From Clarkia xantiana subsp. parviflora (Eukaryota; Streptophyta; Magnoliopsida; Myrtales; Onagraceae), in contig JAPTYO010000003.1 in the NCBI GenBank assembly GCA_036873135.1, positions 25,568,001 to 25,632,000 of the forward strand: DNA of 64,000 nucleotides, given 5' to 3'. Both the position numbers and the translations under genes were made by a program. The notes beneath the pieces are model-generated. The model was not told where the DNA came from, did not search any database, and saw only the letters and a program-made list of their open reading frames with translations. Below, piece after piece: positions 33,105 through 46,000 of this stretch. Each line of letters opens with the position of its first letter. Positions within the stretch are counted from its first letter, which is position 1.

Positions 33105-36100
33105 CTACGATGAACTTTTCCTAGTATATACATACGCTCTCGAAAAGTAAACAAACAGAACCAATTCAAACAAGCTCAGACCCGCCAATACCCAGTAGAA
33201 GTAATCGAGATGCGCCCGGTTCAGATTATTAGCGAACCAGCTCTCTCGACCGCCCCTGCTCGTCACCTTCTCGATTCCCGAAACAAGAAAGCTACTGAGA
33301 AAGCTCCCAACCCCTAAGATGCTCAAGTAGAGCGCCAGCCCGATGCTCCTACATTCGGCCGGGACTTGATCGTAGAAAAACTCCTGAAGACCCACAATCG
33401 TAAAAGCATCCGAAATCCCAACTAACATATACTGAGGAACCAACCACCACACGCTCATCGGAACCGGAACGTTCGGTTTGTCAATGAGCCCGTGTTTTTG
33501 AGCAATTTTGAGTCTTTGAATCTCGATTGATGCGGCTAGTACCATGCAGATAATGGATAGGACCATCCCGATCCCGATTCTCTGAAGCGTTGTGATTCCA
33601 GAGGGTTTTTTGGTGATGGATCTTGCGATTGGGACGAAAATGCGGTCGTAAACTGGGATGCAGATCATTATCCCGACGCTTATGAAGGATTGGAGTGCTG
33701 CGGATGGGAGTTGGAAGTTTGGGGTGATTTGTCGGTTCATGGTGACACCTTGTTTGGTGAAGAAGGTCATTGGTTGTTGGTAAAACATGGCGTAAACGAG
33801 ACATGTTGCCCATATTGGGATGAGTCTTAGTACGGTCTTTGCTTCTTCTAAGTCGGTAAAAGTGCAGACTTTACCGTCTTGCATTGATCCGTCTGGTGCG
33901 AGCATGGCTTTGTTGAGGAACCTGGTAAACAAGTTATAGTGTTAATCAGTACCGAGATTTCCTTGTTATAAAACTAATCTTACGGGAACGGAAATGAGTT
34001 TATTTGCATAATTAGACCAAATTGTGCTTCTAATGATTATGCGATAAGAATAAATCAGTGAATCATATATGGGTTTAGGCTAATAAGATATCTGAAATCT
34101 AACAAAATTCTAACCATGAGAAATTTATGAGGCTACTATCTTAAACCGCACATAAACCGGGAAAATGTAGGTTTAGGCTAGTTTTCCTTCCCTTGTTTCA
34201 ATAAGACTCATCTTAAGGGAAAGGAAAGGAGCTTATTTGCATAATTAGACCAAATTGTGCTTCTAATGATTATGTGATGAGAAGAAATCAGTGAATCATA
34301 TATGGGTTTAGGCTAATTAGATATCTGAAATCTAACAAAATTCTAACCATGAGAAATTTATGAGGCCAGAGATACTACTACTCTCTTATTCCGCACATAA
34401 ACCGGGAAAATGTACTGAAAATATATTTCCAGCCTTACAAACATACATAAAAGAAGGAACCAACTGTCTTACTTGAAATGCTCGGAGCCTTCGTAAGGGA
34501 GAGTACCACAAGACTCCTGCTTAGCAGCTATTGCCGGAAAGCTCGTCTTCCTGTTCCTAAACGCAGCAATGAACACCGTACTAATCCTCATAAACGGGCT
34601 TTTCTCATCAACAATGACCCTGAACCTGTAAGTTTTTGTCCCGAGCAAGAAAAGTAACAAAGCAGCTACCATAGAAATGCAAGGTAACCCGAAACCAAGG
34701 GCCCAGCTAAAGTTATCTTGTATGTAGTTTAGAACAGTGAGAGTAACCAAGTTTCCTGCAGCCATACAGAAGGACCACCAGTTGAAAAAGGAGCTCTTTG
34801 CTTTGCACTCTTGAAAGTTTTTTTCGTCGAATTGATCCGCACCAAATGCCTGCACACAAGGCTTGTGTCCACCTTGTGCAATTGCGGCCAGATAGAGAGA
34901 CGAAAAGAACAGCGCAACTTGGTAAGGAGGAGGAGGACATGTTTTCACATTCACACTTTGGCAATGAGTAGGAATTAGGGAAGGAATTACGGCTGAGAAA
35001 GTTAGTAATCCGAGTGCCTGTTATTGCACATCACAAATGAAACAATAAGATCAACTATTTATGCTTTTGATTCAATAAAATAAAGCAACAGATCTGCAAT
35101 CCCTCAAAATTCAGATAGCTAAACAAGAAATTCTCATACACTCATGATTGAAAATTCTTCCTGTAGTATGCAATTTGATCATCGATACGTTGTTTATGAA
35201 AATTCCACCAAAATGGTGCATTAGGATTCAAACTCAGTTAAAATGCTAAGTTATGCTTCTCAAATGTTGCTGATCAAGACAGGGTATGTAGATTGTATCG
35301 ATTAACGTCGTATATACTAACTAGCAAAGCATAAGTAAAGCCTAGACATGCTCAATACAAGTATACACAGAATATGCAAATACTTATTCTGATATTAAGC
35401 TTCTAGTTTCTCTGTTGATATTAAAAAGTGATCAATCTCAATGCACTTCCGAGGCGACAAAGCTCGACCGTTCAAAAGAAGAGCACTAACTTTATGCAGA
35501 TTCAAAGTTTAAAGAGAAAAAGTGAAAATTCTACACAAGGAAGAGTAAAATGACCTTTTTTAGCCGAAAGTCCCATTTTGGTTTTCTCCTACAATACTGG
35601 AGTTTGTATATGGCAAGTATTAATTGATCTGAATTTTGATTCTAGCAAAGACTTCATCAGTTTGAAATTACTAGAGTCTGTAGATCGGATCAAAAGTAAA
35701 GCATCAATGCAGCTCAATTTTCAATTTGTGTTCAATTAACAGGATTACCAGAAATGAAGCAACGGAAATTCTTCATCTTCATTTCTAACTCCGTAAATCC
35801 CATATGCTGCACAATTCGAAGACTTACCATGATATATATAACAGAGGCAGTTACAATCGTACGGTATCGGCCGAGGAACGAATCGGCAATGAACGCTCCC
35901 AGTAGAGGCAAAAGAGACGCCGTACCGGACCACGCGTTCACGTTCGCCGCCGCGGCGGCCACGGACTGCCGGAGCGGCCCCGTCAAGTAATTGATAAGGT
36001 TCGAAGAGATTCCATAGTACGCAAATCTCTCCGCAACTTCGACACCTGGATCAGTACACCAAATTTCGCTGAAATTCCTACATGCAGAACTGATTTGAAG

Positions 36101-36245
36101 AAATTGAGCAAGTTAGATACTAACCGATGATGAATCCGGCCGATCTCCAGCCACCGGAGCTCGATCGGCGAACTGGCTGGCCCTTGTGGTCGATTGAACC
36201 GTCCACAGAATCGTCGAGCAGATGCGCATGAGAGTCGCCGGCCAT
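33105..36245 (-). CDS. NPF (NRT1/PTR family) transporter A, four exons, 566 aa
   Basis: Exons on the minus strand: 36245-36125, 36045-35828, 35017-34473, 33921-33105 (1701 nt with stop), all GT-AG and in frame. A proton-coupled MFS transporter of about 12 membrane spans, of the family that carries nitrate, peptides or small metabolites. The N-terminus ends [12 protein letters not shown]. The proton-coupling ExxER motif is E43-VA-E46-R47 ([11 protein letters not shown]). Further family segments are [62 protein letters not shown] and [11 protein letters not shown]. It is closest in style to the NPF5 clade; the substrate cannot be inferred. The start matches the paralogue at 38518-41183. Intron 3 holds a ~240-bp tandem duplication. 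Confidence 0.93.
33951..34416. repeat. Tandem duplication inside intron 3 of NPF A
   Basis: Two direct copies (about 33960-34172 and 34203-34415) share tttgcataattagaccaaat, atcatatatgggtttaggct and accatgagaaatttatgagg with few differences. They lie wholly within the intron. Confidence 0.85.
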
Positions 36246-37045
36246 AAGCTTACACTACACCACTGTGCTGGCAAGAATTTCTGCAATTGCGAGTCGTGGA
36301 TCGACCCTCTGTTGCTTTGAGATTTTAAGGAGTGATTGAAGTCCATGGCCATGCAGAAGTTGCTCTCCTTGAGGAAGGTGACAAAATGAACCGACGGTTA
36401 CATAATGTGACAAAATTGACTAAAATAAATGACTATTTTTTTTTGCCATAACTAAAAATGGTAGTTGGTGGATTAATTAATTATTTATGGCAAAAATATT
36501 TGGAGTTAATAGTTAAAATCGCTTAAAAATTGCATAAAAATCGTTTTACATAAATTGTATTTTTTAAAGTTGCCACATAAATTTTTATGTACACTTTAAA
36601 TAATACGTAAAGTTAAAATACACGTAAACAATATTTGATCTGCAATCGTATTACTTAAATATATATTCCTTAAATATATTTTATTATTAAATTTTGCAAC
36701 AATGAAATACATTCAATTGGATGTTCAGTTGGATTTTCGCCCAATTCAAACGACGTCTTTCAGTTGAACATCCAATTGAATGTATTTTATTGTAATTCTT
36801 TAAATTTATATTTGAATTCATCCTAGGTGTACATGTAAAGACCCCACACGACGGAAATATGCTCAAATACTGTATTGATGAAAATGAACAAATATAGCAA
36901 TTTGCTTGAAAATTGAAAATTCAGGTAGCCAATTTAACAAAAATAAATAAATAAAGTTTAGAAAGCGATTTGTAAATTAATTAAAGTTCTTATAAAAATT
37001 TGGTTATTAACACAAATATATATTCACGTTTTAGTATTATTATTA
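36246..37045. other. Upstream region of NPF A
   Basis: It should hold the promoter and 5' UTR of NPF A. It contains an inverted repeat at 36703-36793 (arms CAATGAAATACATTCAATTG and its complement) with a ~35-nt loop. No further gene. No convincing TATA box was assigned. Confidence 0.4.
36703..36793. repeat. Hairpin-forming inverted repeat
   Basis: Arms of about 28 bp (caatgaaatacattcaattg... pairing with ...caattgaatgtattttattg), one mismatch, spacer about 35 bp. Probably a tiny MITE. Confidence 0.7.
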
Positions 37046-37755
37046 GGGTTAAAGGTCCTTTTGGTACCACATGTTTGCAAAAATTACACTGTTCATACCA
37101 CTAGTATTTTTTCGTACCGAATTGGTACCATATGTTTCCAAACCTTACTGTTTTGGTACCTCCGTTAGGGTTCCGTCAAAAACGGCCGTTAAATGGCATG
37201 TGCCATGCACGTGACCAGCCAAAAACTTTCAATTTTGTTACAATTTAGTCCATCTAATACATCCCTAACTTTTATTTTATTCAATTTAGTCCTAAAACTT
37301 CAGAATCAAACCATTTCCCCAAATTGACCTAGCCAGACCTAGCCATGGGCTAGGTCCGACCCTGGGTCGGGGTCACCGGACCCAGGGGACCCAGGGGACC
37401 TTGACCCAGGGTCGGACCTAGCCCTAAGCTAGGTCCGGCTAGGTCAATTGGACCTAGCCCCAAATTAACTCAATTGGGGCTAGGTCAATTTGGGAAAATG
37501 GTTTGGTTTTGAAGTTTTATGACTAAATTGAACAAAATAAAAGTTAGGGATGTATTAGATGGACTAAATTGAAAGTTTTGGGCTGGTCACGTGCATGGCA
37601 CATGCCATTTAACGGCTGTTTTTGACAGAACCCTAATGGAGGTACCGAAACAGTAAGGTTTGGTAACATATGGTACCAATTCGGTACGAAAAAATACTAG
37701 TGGTATGAACAGTGTAATTTTTGCAAACATCTGGTACCAAAATGACATTTAACCC
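37046..37755. mobile_element. 710-bp foldback MITE with 9-bp target duplication
   Basis: The element is an almost end-to-end palindrome of two ~345-bp arms. The left end gggttaaaggtccttttggt mirrors the right end accaaaatgacatttaaccc. Arms share ggcatgtgccatgcacgtga, gtccatctaatacatcccta and caaattgacctagcc in inverted form. It is flanked on both sides by TTATTATTA (37037-37045 and 37756-37764), a perfect 9-bp duplication typical of Mutator-like elements. It has no coding capacity. Confidence 0.88.
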
Positions 37756-37839
37756 TTATTATTATACAACAGATTACATTCAAGTTAGACTGAAATCAGG
37801 AATGATAATAAATAAGTACACCAATATAAATGGATTTTT

Positions 37840-38075
37840 CTACCATGCTCCAAGAGCACCATGTTTTTGGTTTTTTTATTACTAGGGTGGACCTAATTGT
37901 AACACATGTAAAACTTTTAAAGTATGAAAAAATATGAAATTTTTTAACCACACCTAATATTTGCACCATACTATTAATAATATCAATTTCCTTCTAGGGT
38001 TCACTTTTAGGGCAATAGAAAAATACAAAAATAAATACCAAAAGCATAGTGCTCTTGAAGTATGATAGTAAGATC
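37840..38075. mobile_element. MITE, gcaccat family copy 1
   Basis: Termini tttctaccatgctccaagag and gtgctcttgaagtatgatag are inverted repeats. The interior has tttaaagtatgaaaaaatat and cacacctaatatttgcacca. Related copies lie at 41625-41835 and 55918-56290. Confidence 0.6.
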
Positions 38076-38517
38076 CAATATAAATTGATAACCGAGTAAC
38101 TTTTAGGTATTTGATAAGATCAAAGTGTTGCTCCCTATGTTCTTATTAGTTTGTCACAGAAAAAAACTACGTGCGACACATGTGATCAGCAATTTCGAAA
38201 ATTCAAAAAAAATCTTGATTTGAATTGACTAAACTACCCTTATGACTTAAGCTGTAGAAACATTTCAGGCTATCCGGAGATAACAATTTAGGGTCGGGTC
38301 GGTCCGTGTCGAGAACTTGTTAGCCATTGGGTTATGTGTTAACCCGGTTTGAGAAACCTGGTTATGACAGATGCAGCAACAATGAATAAGATTTACACAA
38401 ACCTTATATTGCATTATAAGCTATAGTTATTTTGAAGAATTGCTTTCCATTCATTTTTGCAACATCTCAACAAGATTTACATGGTCGATCAGTATCATAC
38501 TATCATCAGTGTTTTAA
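38076..38517. other. 3' flank of NPF B
   Basis: Probably includes the 3' UTR of NPF B. Contains unrecognised AT-rich sequence and a short GC-richer patch (38280-38350). No gene seen. Confidence 0.4.
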
Positions 38518-41183
38518 TTATCGACGGTAAATGTATGATCTTGAAAAGTGAGTAAAAGCAACTAAACCAACCACACTCATTCCGGCTAACAACAAGTAGA
38601 AATAGTCAAGATGTGCCTTATTAAGGTTGTCCAAAAACCACCCATCTCCGCCGTTATAAGTAGTTATCTTCTCGACGACAGAAATAAGAACGCTGCTCAA
38701 AATGCTCCCGACACCATAAACGCTCTGAGAGAGGGCAATGCCGATACTTCTTAGATCGTCAGGGACTTGATCATAGAAAAACTCTTGCAGACCCACCATC
38801 GTAAAAACTTGTGCAAATCCAAATAGAACATATTGAGGAATCATCCACCATATGCTCATTGGTACTGTCAACTCTGGAGATTCTATTAGTCCGTGTTCTC
38901 TCACTATCTCAAGCCTTTTCATCTCGATTAGAGCCGCAAATACCATACTGCAGATGGAGAAGAAAATTCCAGCTCCAATCCTCTGAAGAGTTGTGATTCC
39001 TGAAAATTGTAACATAAACAATTTTGTGCTATGATGAAGATGATCTACTAACAATATCAAATCTTAAACACTAATAATGCAAATTTATAGGCAAGGACAA
39101 CGTATCTTGTAATCACGTTTGATCATATAAACAACTTGAATGAAAATGCAACATTTACCTGAAGGTTTACTCGTGAAAAACCTTGCTATAGGGACAAAAA
39201 CACGTTCGTAAATGGGCATTAGGATGACAATGGTAAAACCAATGAAGATTAGGAGGGATGCTGCAGGGATTTTGATTTTTGATGTTACAGTTCGATCCAT
39301 GGTAACTCCTTGTTTGGTGAAGAATGTCGAGGTTTGAGCAGCAACAATGGCATACACTAAGCTCGAACACCATATAGGAATTAGCCTCAGTATAGACTTG
39401 GCTTCTTCAACATCATTTATGCTACATGTTACGTCGCTTTCTTTCACTTTGATCAATGCTTTATTCAAGAATCTGTCATATCGATATCAAATTGATCAAA
39501 GCGCAATAGGTCGAGTTCTATAAGTTATCTAAGCAGATATCCAATATAATTTAGAAAAATCAATTTCATTCTAAATCTTACTTGAACTGTTCACAACTCG
39601 GTTGAAGCAAATCTCGAGATTCCACTTCCGAAGATGGAGCTTGAACCGTCCAGTTTCTAACTGCAGAAACAAACACCTTCCCGATCCTCAAAAACGGATT
39701 ATTCTCATCTTTGTGGACACTGTACCTATAATTCTTAGCCCCAAGTAAGAAAACAACCAAAGCAACAACCATGGCAATACATGGGATTGCGAACCCGAGG
39801 CTCCAGTTAAAATTATCCTGAATGTAGACCACTATCAAAATTGTTGCTGAGGCTCCTGCACAATAACCACAGAACCACCAATTGAAGAAGGAGCTTTTTG
39901 CTTTGCTCTCTACAGGGTGGTCCCCATCGAACTGGTCGGCCGCAAATGCTTGCACAGATGGCTTGTGCCCACCTTGGGCAATGGCGACCAAGTACACGGA
40001 GAAGAAGAACAAAACCACCTCGAACTGCATGGTAGAAGAAGCTCTGATATCTGTTTTTGCGGAAGTGAGTATGGCGGAGAGCGTGAGCAAGCTTAGACCC
40101 TGAAATAATTTCACCAAAGATATGAGTACTAATTGGGGTATTACCACATACCCGATATTTTGCAGCTCATGTTTCACATGTGTACAGACTACGTTTGCTA
40201 CAATCGTTAGGATTTTTCTCGGACGGTATCACTTACGTGATTCGTAAAAGCGTGAAAAATGCTAACTTTTGGGCAGTTCAAACAAAAATCCTCACGGAGC
40301 TAGCAAACTGTAGATATAAGACAGCTAAGCTCATTTGTATTTCCGTATTTCTTGGACGGAATCAGCCACGTTCCACACACGTAATTCGTAAAACCATACC
40401 AAGTGATAACTGATGTTTGACAGTCGAACAAATTGCTAGCTTTTTTCTTCATCGCGTGTCCAACAAGTTGGTGATTCCATTGAAGAAAGACAAAAATCCC
40501 GATAGAGCTAGCAAATTGTATATAATTGAGATACCTAAGCTACCAAAATGTTTAAAAATAAACTTCAACAATCAATTTATTCAACTGCCTAAACAATTTG
40601 TTCGACGGCCTAAACATTAGCTAGCATTTTTTTTTTTGTTGATAACTAACACTTATATCTTTACATGAATGAAATGAATGGATCGAAATTTCGAGATACA
40701 AAAACTATAGAGGCGGTGACTAGTAAGAACAGAGACGAACCAAGATGTACAGAAGAGATGCAAATATGATAGTCCGGTAACGGCCAAGGTAAGAATCGGC
40801 GACAAAGCCACCCAACAGAGGAAGCATCGCCCCGACGCCGTCCCAGATATTGACATTCTCCGCCGCCACCACCGTGGACTGACCCAACGGCCCCGTCAAA
40901 TAGCTTATCAAATTCGCTGCAATCCCAACGTAAGCAAATCTCTCACCAAATTCAACCACTGCAAATTAATTAAATTCATTACATTTTTCAATCCAGAAAT
41001 TATACGAGGAGGAGTTGAGGAAGTAAATTACTGACCGATAATGAATCCGGCGGATCTCCAGCCGCCGGAGCTCGATCGGCGCACCGGCTGGCCTTTGTGG
41101 TTGACTGAACCGTCTACGAAGTCGTCGAGCAGAGGAGAGTCGGCGTCGCCGGAGCAGTTTGATAAGTGGTATGCGGTCGCCAT
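38518..41183 (-). CDS. NPF (NRT1/PTR family) transporter B, five exons, 559 aa
   Basis: Exons on the minus strand: 41183-41036, 40958-40741, 40099-39582, 39472-39159, 38999-38518 (1680 nt with stop), GT-AG and in frame. It is a tandem paralogue of the gene at 33105-36245: same start-exon logic ([20 protein letters not shown]), identical exon 2 length (218 nt) and the same phase at each shared junction. The ExxER motif is E52-FG-E55-R56. Other family segments are [53 protein letters not shown] and [20 protein letters not shown]. An extra intron (39000-39158) splits what is one exon in gene A, after SKPSG. An upstream in-frame ATG at 41297 exists; 41183 is preferred by the paralogue. Substrate unknown. 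Confidence 0.93.
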
Positions 41184-41988
41184 GGGTCTACTAGAGCAGT
41201 GAAGTGATGTCCTTGGAATATGTAGTTGCTGGGGTGTCTTGTGAATACTGAATCGGCCATTGTTGTCTTTAGCGGTGGAACACAGTGCTAAAACCAAAAG
41301 TTGCTGTCGTGGAAAAGGACGGAGAAGAACATGGATGGCAACATAATTTATTATTTTGAAGCTCTAAAATGAATCCGATCACATCACGTCATCACCCACT
41401 TTTTATATCTCACTATTAACCTCTTAACATAAGTATTTTGTGTAATTAACAGTGTCTTTTTTTTTTCTTTTTTAAAAAAGCTTACTGTAATATAAACTCT
41501 ATAAAAAATATTAAATCTAACAACACGTAACAATATTACAAATATGAGTCAAAATTTAAGTTAAGAAAAGTGAGACAGATAATCTGCATGTCTCCTAATT
41601 TAGGTCAATAATTTTATGGACTTTTCTACTCTCTTTATAATAAAATTGTAGTACTTATTTTATTTTCAAATATCTTAACGACAAAGAAATTGATATTATT
41701 AATAATATAATAAAAATACTAGTCGTGGATAAAATATTTCGTACTTTTGAATTTTTTGTTAGGTATAATTAAGTTCACCATATTAACAAAAATACTTCAA
41801 ATATGATGCTTGTGAAGTATAATAGAAAAACTCAATAAATTAGAAACACTAATTTGCTAGTTTCTTTACTTAGCCAAAAAAAATAAAATTTGCTAGTTTC
41901 TTTTATCATCTAAAAAATAAAGAAAAATAAGGAATTTTTCCAATTAAGAATATATTAGGGTGTTGTTTCCATGAGGCGCATGGGTAAC
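41184..41988. other. Upstream region of NPF B
   Basis: Should contain the NPF B leader and promoter. AT-rich from about 41400. Includes a diverged MITE-like stretch (about 41625-41835) related to 55918-56290. The LARD target duplication CTAAT closes the region at 41989-41993. Confidence 0.4.
41625..41835. mobile_element. Diverged MITE, gcaccat family copy 2
   Basis: Shares gaaattgatattattaataa, ttcgtacttttgaa, taattaagttcacc and a terminal atgatgcttgtgaagtataa with 55918-56290. Ends are poorly defined. Confidence 0.45.
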
Positions 41989-41993
41989 CTAAT

Positions 41994-42397
41994 TGATGGA
42001 TATTGATATAAACATATTTATTTGATACCATAATAGGTATTAACTATAAATAGTCTGATGCCATAACGGTCAATCGGCTATTAATATTCAACTACCATAA
42101 CAGTAATTGCCTAAATATTCAGTTACCATAACGGCCATCGTCAATAAATGGCTATATACCATAATAGTTATTATGTTATTTTATATAAAGAATCCTATGA
42201 TTAACGTTTGATAGATGAAAAATGATATACAAAATAGTGATCTCTCTTCTTATGAACGGTTACTAATTTGACCGTCGGAGAGGGATCGCCGGGGTTCGCC
42301 CTGGCATTGTCCCATTTTGCAGGTGCGTGCCCGGAATCAGAAGATTAAGGAGCTCGGAGACACCGCGAAAATATATCGGTAAATCCAAGATCCAACA
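41994..42397 (+). repeat. 5' LTR of the LARD-like element
   Basis: 404 bp, starting tgatggatattgatataaac and ending aatccaagatccaaca. It contains AT-rich tandem ataccataacgg-type motifs in the first half, a TATA-like ttatataaag (about 42181-42190), and a GC-richer 3' part. Confidence 0.95.
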
Positions 42398-42926
42398 TTG
42401 GCGTCATCTGTGGGAAATCGAGCAACTAGCCGTGTATGATTCACCGAAAGTTCTGGGTTCCAGACCCAAAAATCATGTTCATATCTTTTGATCCGAGCAC
42501 GCACCTCTTGTATCTATATTTTTTAAGCAAGGTCAACCCACTCCACCTACATTTTAGTCCACTAAAACTGCAGATCCGTTGCAGAAGCCGAGGTCAACAA
42601 CAATGGCGGGACTTTGTCAAGTCCTAAAAACGCATCATCTTCCATTAAGGGGATGTTGGGGTCATGGAGCTCACTGGTCGACGACGGAATCCACAGCTTC
42701 CCGGGAGCCATAATCAAGGCCGGATATGCGTCGTACGGGGCTGACTTTGCTCTGGTTCCGCCACCACCGGAAGGGGATTGACAGCGGTGATCCGTTCTCT
42801 AAATTCGCATCACGGGATGACTTTCCTAAAAAATACAGAGATATTCTCGTTCTCTTATACAAGCAATTGCAGTTTTATTAATTTAATAATAATAATTTAT
42901 TTATTATTATTATTATTATTTTCATA
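42398..42926 (+). other. 5' internal region of the LARD-like element
   Basis: Primer-site region followed by a GC-richer stretch (42580-42840) and a (TTA)n tract (about 42880-42920). It ends at the LINE-B target duplication. One short frame on the plus strand (starting near 42653) encodes about 40 residues and is not recognised. No gag domain. Confidence 0.6.
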
Positions 42927-43005
42927 TCCTTCTCGTACTTTTTTTTTTTGGTAAACGACGCACAAATATATTCATAAAGCAAGCACACACAACAAAAGCA
43001 GAGTC

Positions 43006-46000
43006 TTATCGAGGTAGTAAAGCCGAGGGTATGTCCCGGCCAAACCAGGTGCCGGACATACTCCTATTGGCTGCAAGTTTCCCTACCCGATGAGCTAAGT
43101 CTACGAAGGTTCTCGGTTTAAAAGAGACCGTTACAATACAAGTACTTAATAAAGACAAAATATCCGAAAACATTCCAAAGAGTACGGCTGGGCAAGAAGA
43201 AGGATCCTGGATGCATTCCGACAGTGTCTGTGAGTCCGTCCATAGCTGAGTTGGTCCCATGAAGGGTTGGAACAGAAGTAACCCTGTTCGGACCACCAAG
43301 GCCTCCGCTAGTAGAGGTGATGAACCTTTTATACGGCTCACTGAGATTCCGCAGAGGATTCCTTCTTTGTTCAAAAGGGCTGCCGCTCCATATAAATATC
43401 CGCTATTACTATCAACAACACCATCCGATAAGATACACGCAAAATTGTGTTGTTGAGATACGTCCCTGTTCACTCGTCTTCTGAACTGGCTCGGTCGTGA
43501 GCCTGGGTGTCTGACTGATCCTGCGTCACGGATGGTTGAGCCATGGTTATCCGCAAAAGTAACATGGTAACGATATAAAACAGATTCAATAGATGGGATA
43601 CAGCTATTAAATACAACATTATTGCGTTCTATCCAAATACACCACATTACAATACATTTAATTAAGAAAAGGGAGTCATGAGAAGACTCTTCTAGGCCGG
43701 GCTGTATGTATTGGAGCCATTGGGCGGCTTTTGTGATGTTTAACAGTTCCGGGCGCACCATTAACGGGCTTGCAAACCATACTCTTCGCGTAAACTCGCA
43801 CGACCACATAAGATGATTCCAAGTTTCAAAGGCTTTCTTGCAAAAACAGCAAAAGGGATTAGCTATTCTGACACGTTTGATCAAATCTGAACCGAGGGGG
43901 AGGCCGTTGACACAACCCTTCCAGATGAACATCCTAATTTTAGGCAAAAGTTTTGCATTCCAAACTTTTAGCCAGAAATTGGGACTACCAATCACAGGGG
44001 TTGTTGAAGTTGAGGCAATAGAAGCTGTTCTGGTGAGAGAGCAGATGTGGTGATAACCAGACTTGACAGAATAGTTTCCATTTTTGGTGTTGTTCCAAAT
44101 AAGACGGTCCAAAATAGGAAAAATCGGAAGTGGGATATCCAAGATGACATTGACGAGTAGTGGATGCAGGATACTGTTTAAAGCTTCTTTGTTCCAAGTT
44201 CTGGAGGTTGGTTCGATCAGATCCTGTACTGAAAAGGATTGCAGGTTTATGGACGGGAGGATCCAATCTAAGATGATCGGGAAGTTCGGCACCCACGGGT
44301 CAGTCCAGAAGTTTACCGAGGCACCCGTTCCTATTCTCCAGCGGCTTCCTTCTACCAGAAATGGTCGTAAGTTGAGCAAAGTGCGCCACGGGAGGGAATG
44401 AGACGATGAGGACACAGAAGTCCAGAAGGATTTATTTCTTAGATATTTCTGTCTCATGCAAGACGCCCACAAAGAATCTGAAGAAGTTAAAATTCGCCAA
44501 AGTTGTTTGAGGAGCAAGGCTTGGTTAAAGATTCGAAGATCCCGAAGGCCAAGACCTCCATCTCTTTTTGAAGTGACAAGTTTTCCCCAAGCGATCCAGT
44601 GTATTCCTTTGGAGGAGGAAGAAGATTTCCAAAGGAAGGCTCTGATCATACGTTCTATGGTGTCCAGTGATGTCAAAGGGATTTTGAGACATGACATTGC
44701 GTACGTTGGAATAGAAGCGATTGTGGTTTTAATAAGGAGAGCTTTTCCTGCAGGGGAGAGAAGGGAGGCCATCCAAGACTGGATCCGGGAAGAGATTCTA
44801 TCTACAAGTTTTGTGCCTATAGCTTTTTTTTGGGAAGTCCAGTCAATGGGGAGGCCTAGGTATAGATCTTCGTTTCCCATCTTTCTAACCCCTAGAGCCA
44901 GCCGATATCTTTCTTGATCCACCTCGGGGATATTCTTGCTGAACTTGATGCTTGATTTAGCATAATTAATAAGTTGTCCTGATTCAAGTGAGTAGGTTTT
45001 CAAGATTTCTTTTAGGACATAAATATTAGTGTCGGAAGCTTCAAAGAAGAGCAAGCTGTCATCTGCGAAGAAAAGGTGATTAATGGGTTGGCAACCCTGA
45101 CCTGCCTTGATGCCTTTGAGATTACCAAGCTCCTGAGCTTGACTGAGTTTGGCCGAAAGCGCTTCCGCACATAAGATAAAGAGGAATGGAGAAAGTGGAT
45201 CCCCTTGGCGAATACCCCGAGTCGGAAGAATAAAAGGAGTTGGTTTGCCATTGAGGAGGAAGGCCAAAGAAGTCGAGGTGATGCATTCCCTAATCCAGAG
45301 TCTGAATTTGTCTGGCAGGCCCATCACTGACAGAATCTTATGAATGAAAGGTCATTCCAGTCTGTCATAAGCTTTGCTCATGTCCAATTTAAGGGCAATG
45401 AGTCCTATCTTCCCTACCCTCCGATTCTTGATCACATGTAAGAGTTCCTGTGCTAGGAGGCAGTTATCAGAGATGAGTCTTTTGGGAACAAAGCCACTTT
45501 GGAAAGGGGAGACAAGATCTGGAAGAACCGTCCGGAGACGATTAGTTAAGATCTTTGCAATGAGCTTATAAGTGGTGTTACACAGGCTGATATGTCTCCA
45601 GTCAGAAAGACGAACAGGATGCGGGATCTTGGGAATAAGGACTATGCAAGTTTGATTTACTTCCTTGAGTAAGTGTCCCGACCTGAAGAAGGAATGAATA
45701 GCTGATAGAACATCATTAGAAATAATATTCCAAGATGTGTCAAAAAATGTTCCAGAGTATCCATCAGGTCCAGGAGACTTTTCAGGATGCATGGACGAGA
45801 AGGCTGTAAGTATTTCCAGATGAGAGATGGGTGCATTTAAGGCAAGGAACTTCTCTGGTTGAGATCTTGAGATTAGTAAATCAGGTAGCCCGTAAACTGG
45901 AGGAGGCAGAGAAGCTCTGAAGAGATTTGAGAAAAAATCTAAGACATGATCTTGAATATTTGCTGGGGATGAGATCCAGCAATCTGAGTTGTTTAGGATC

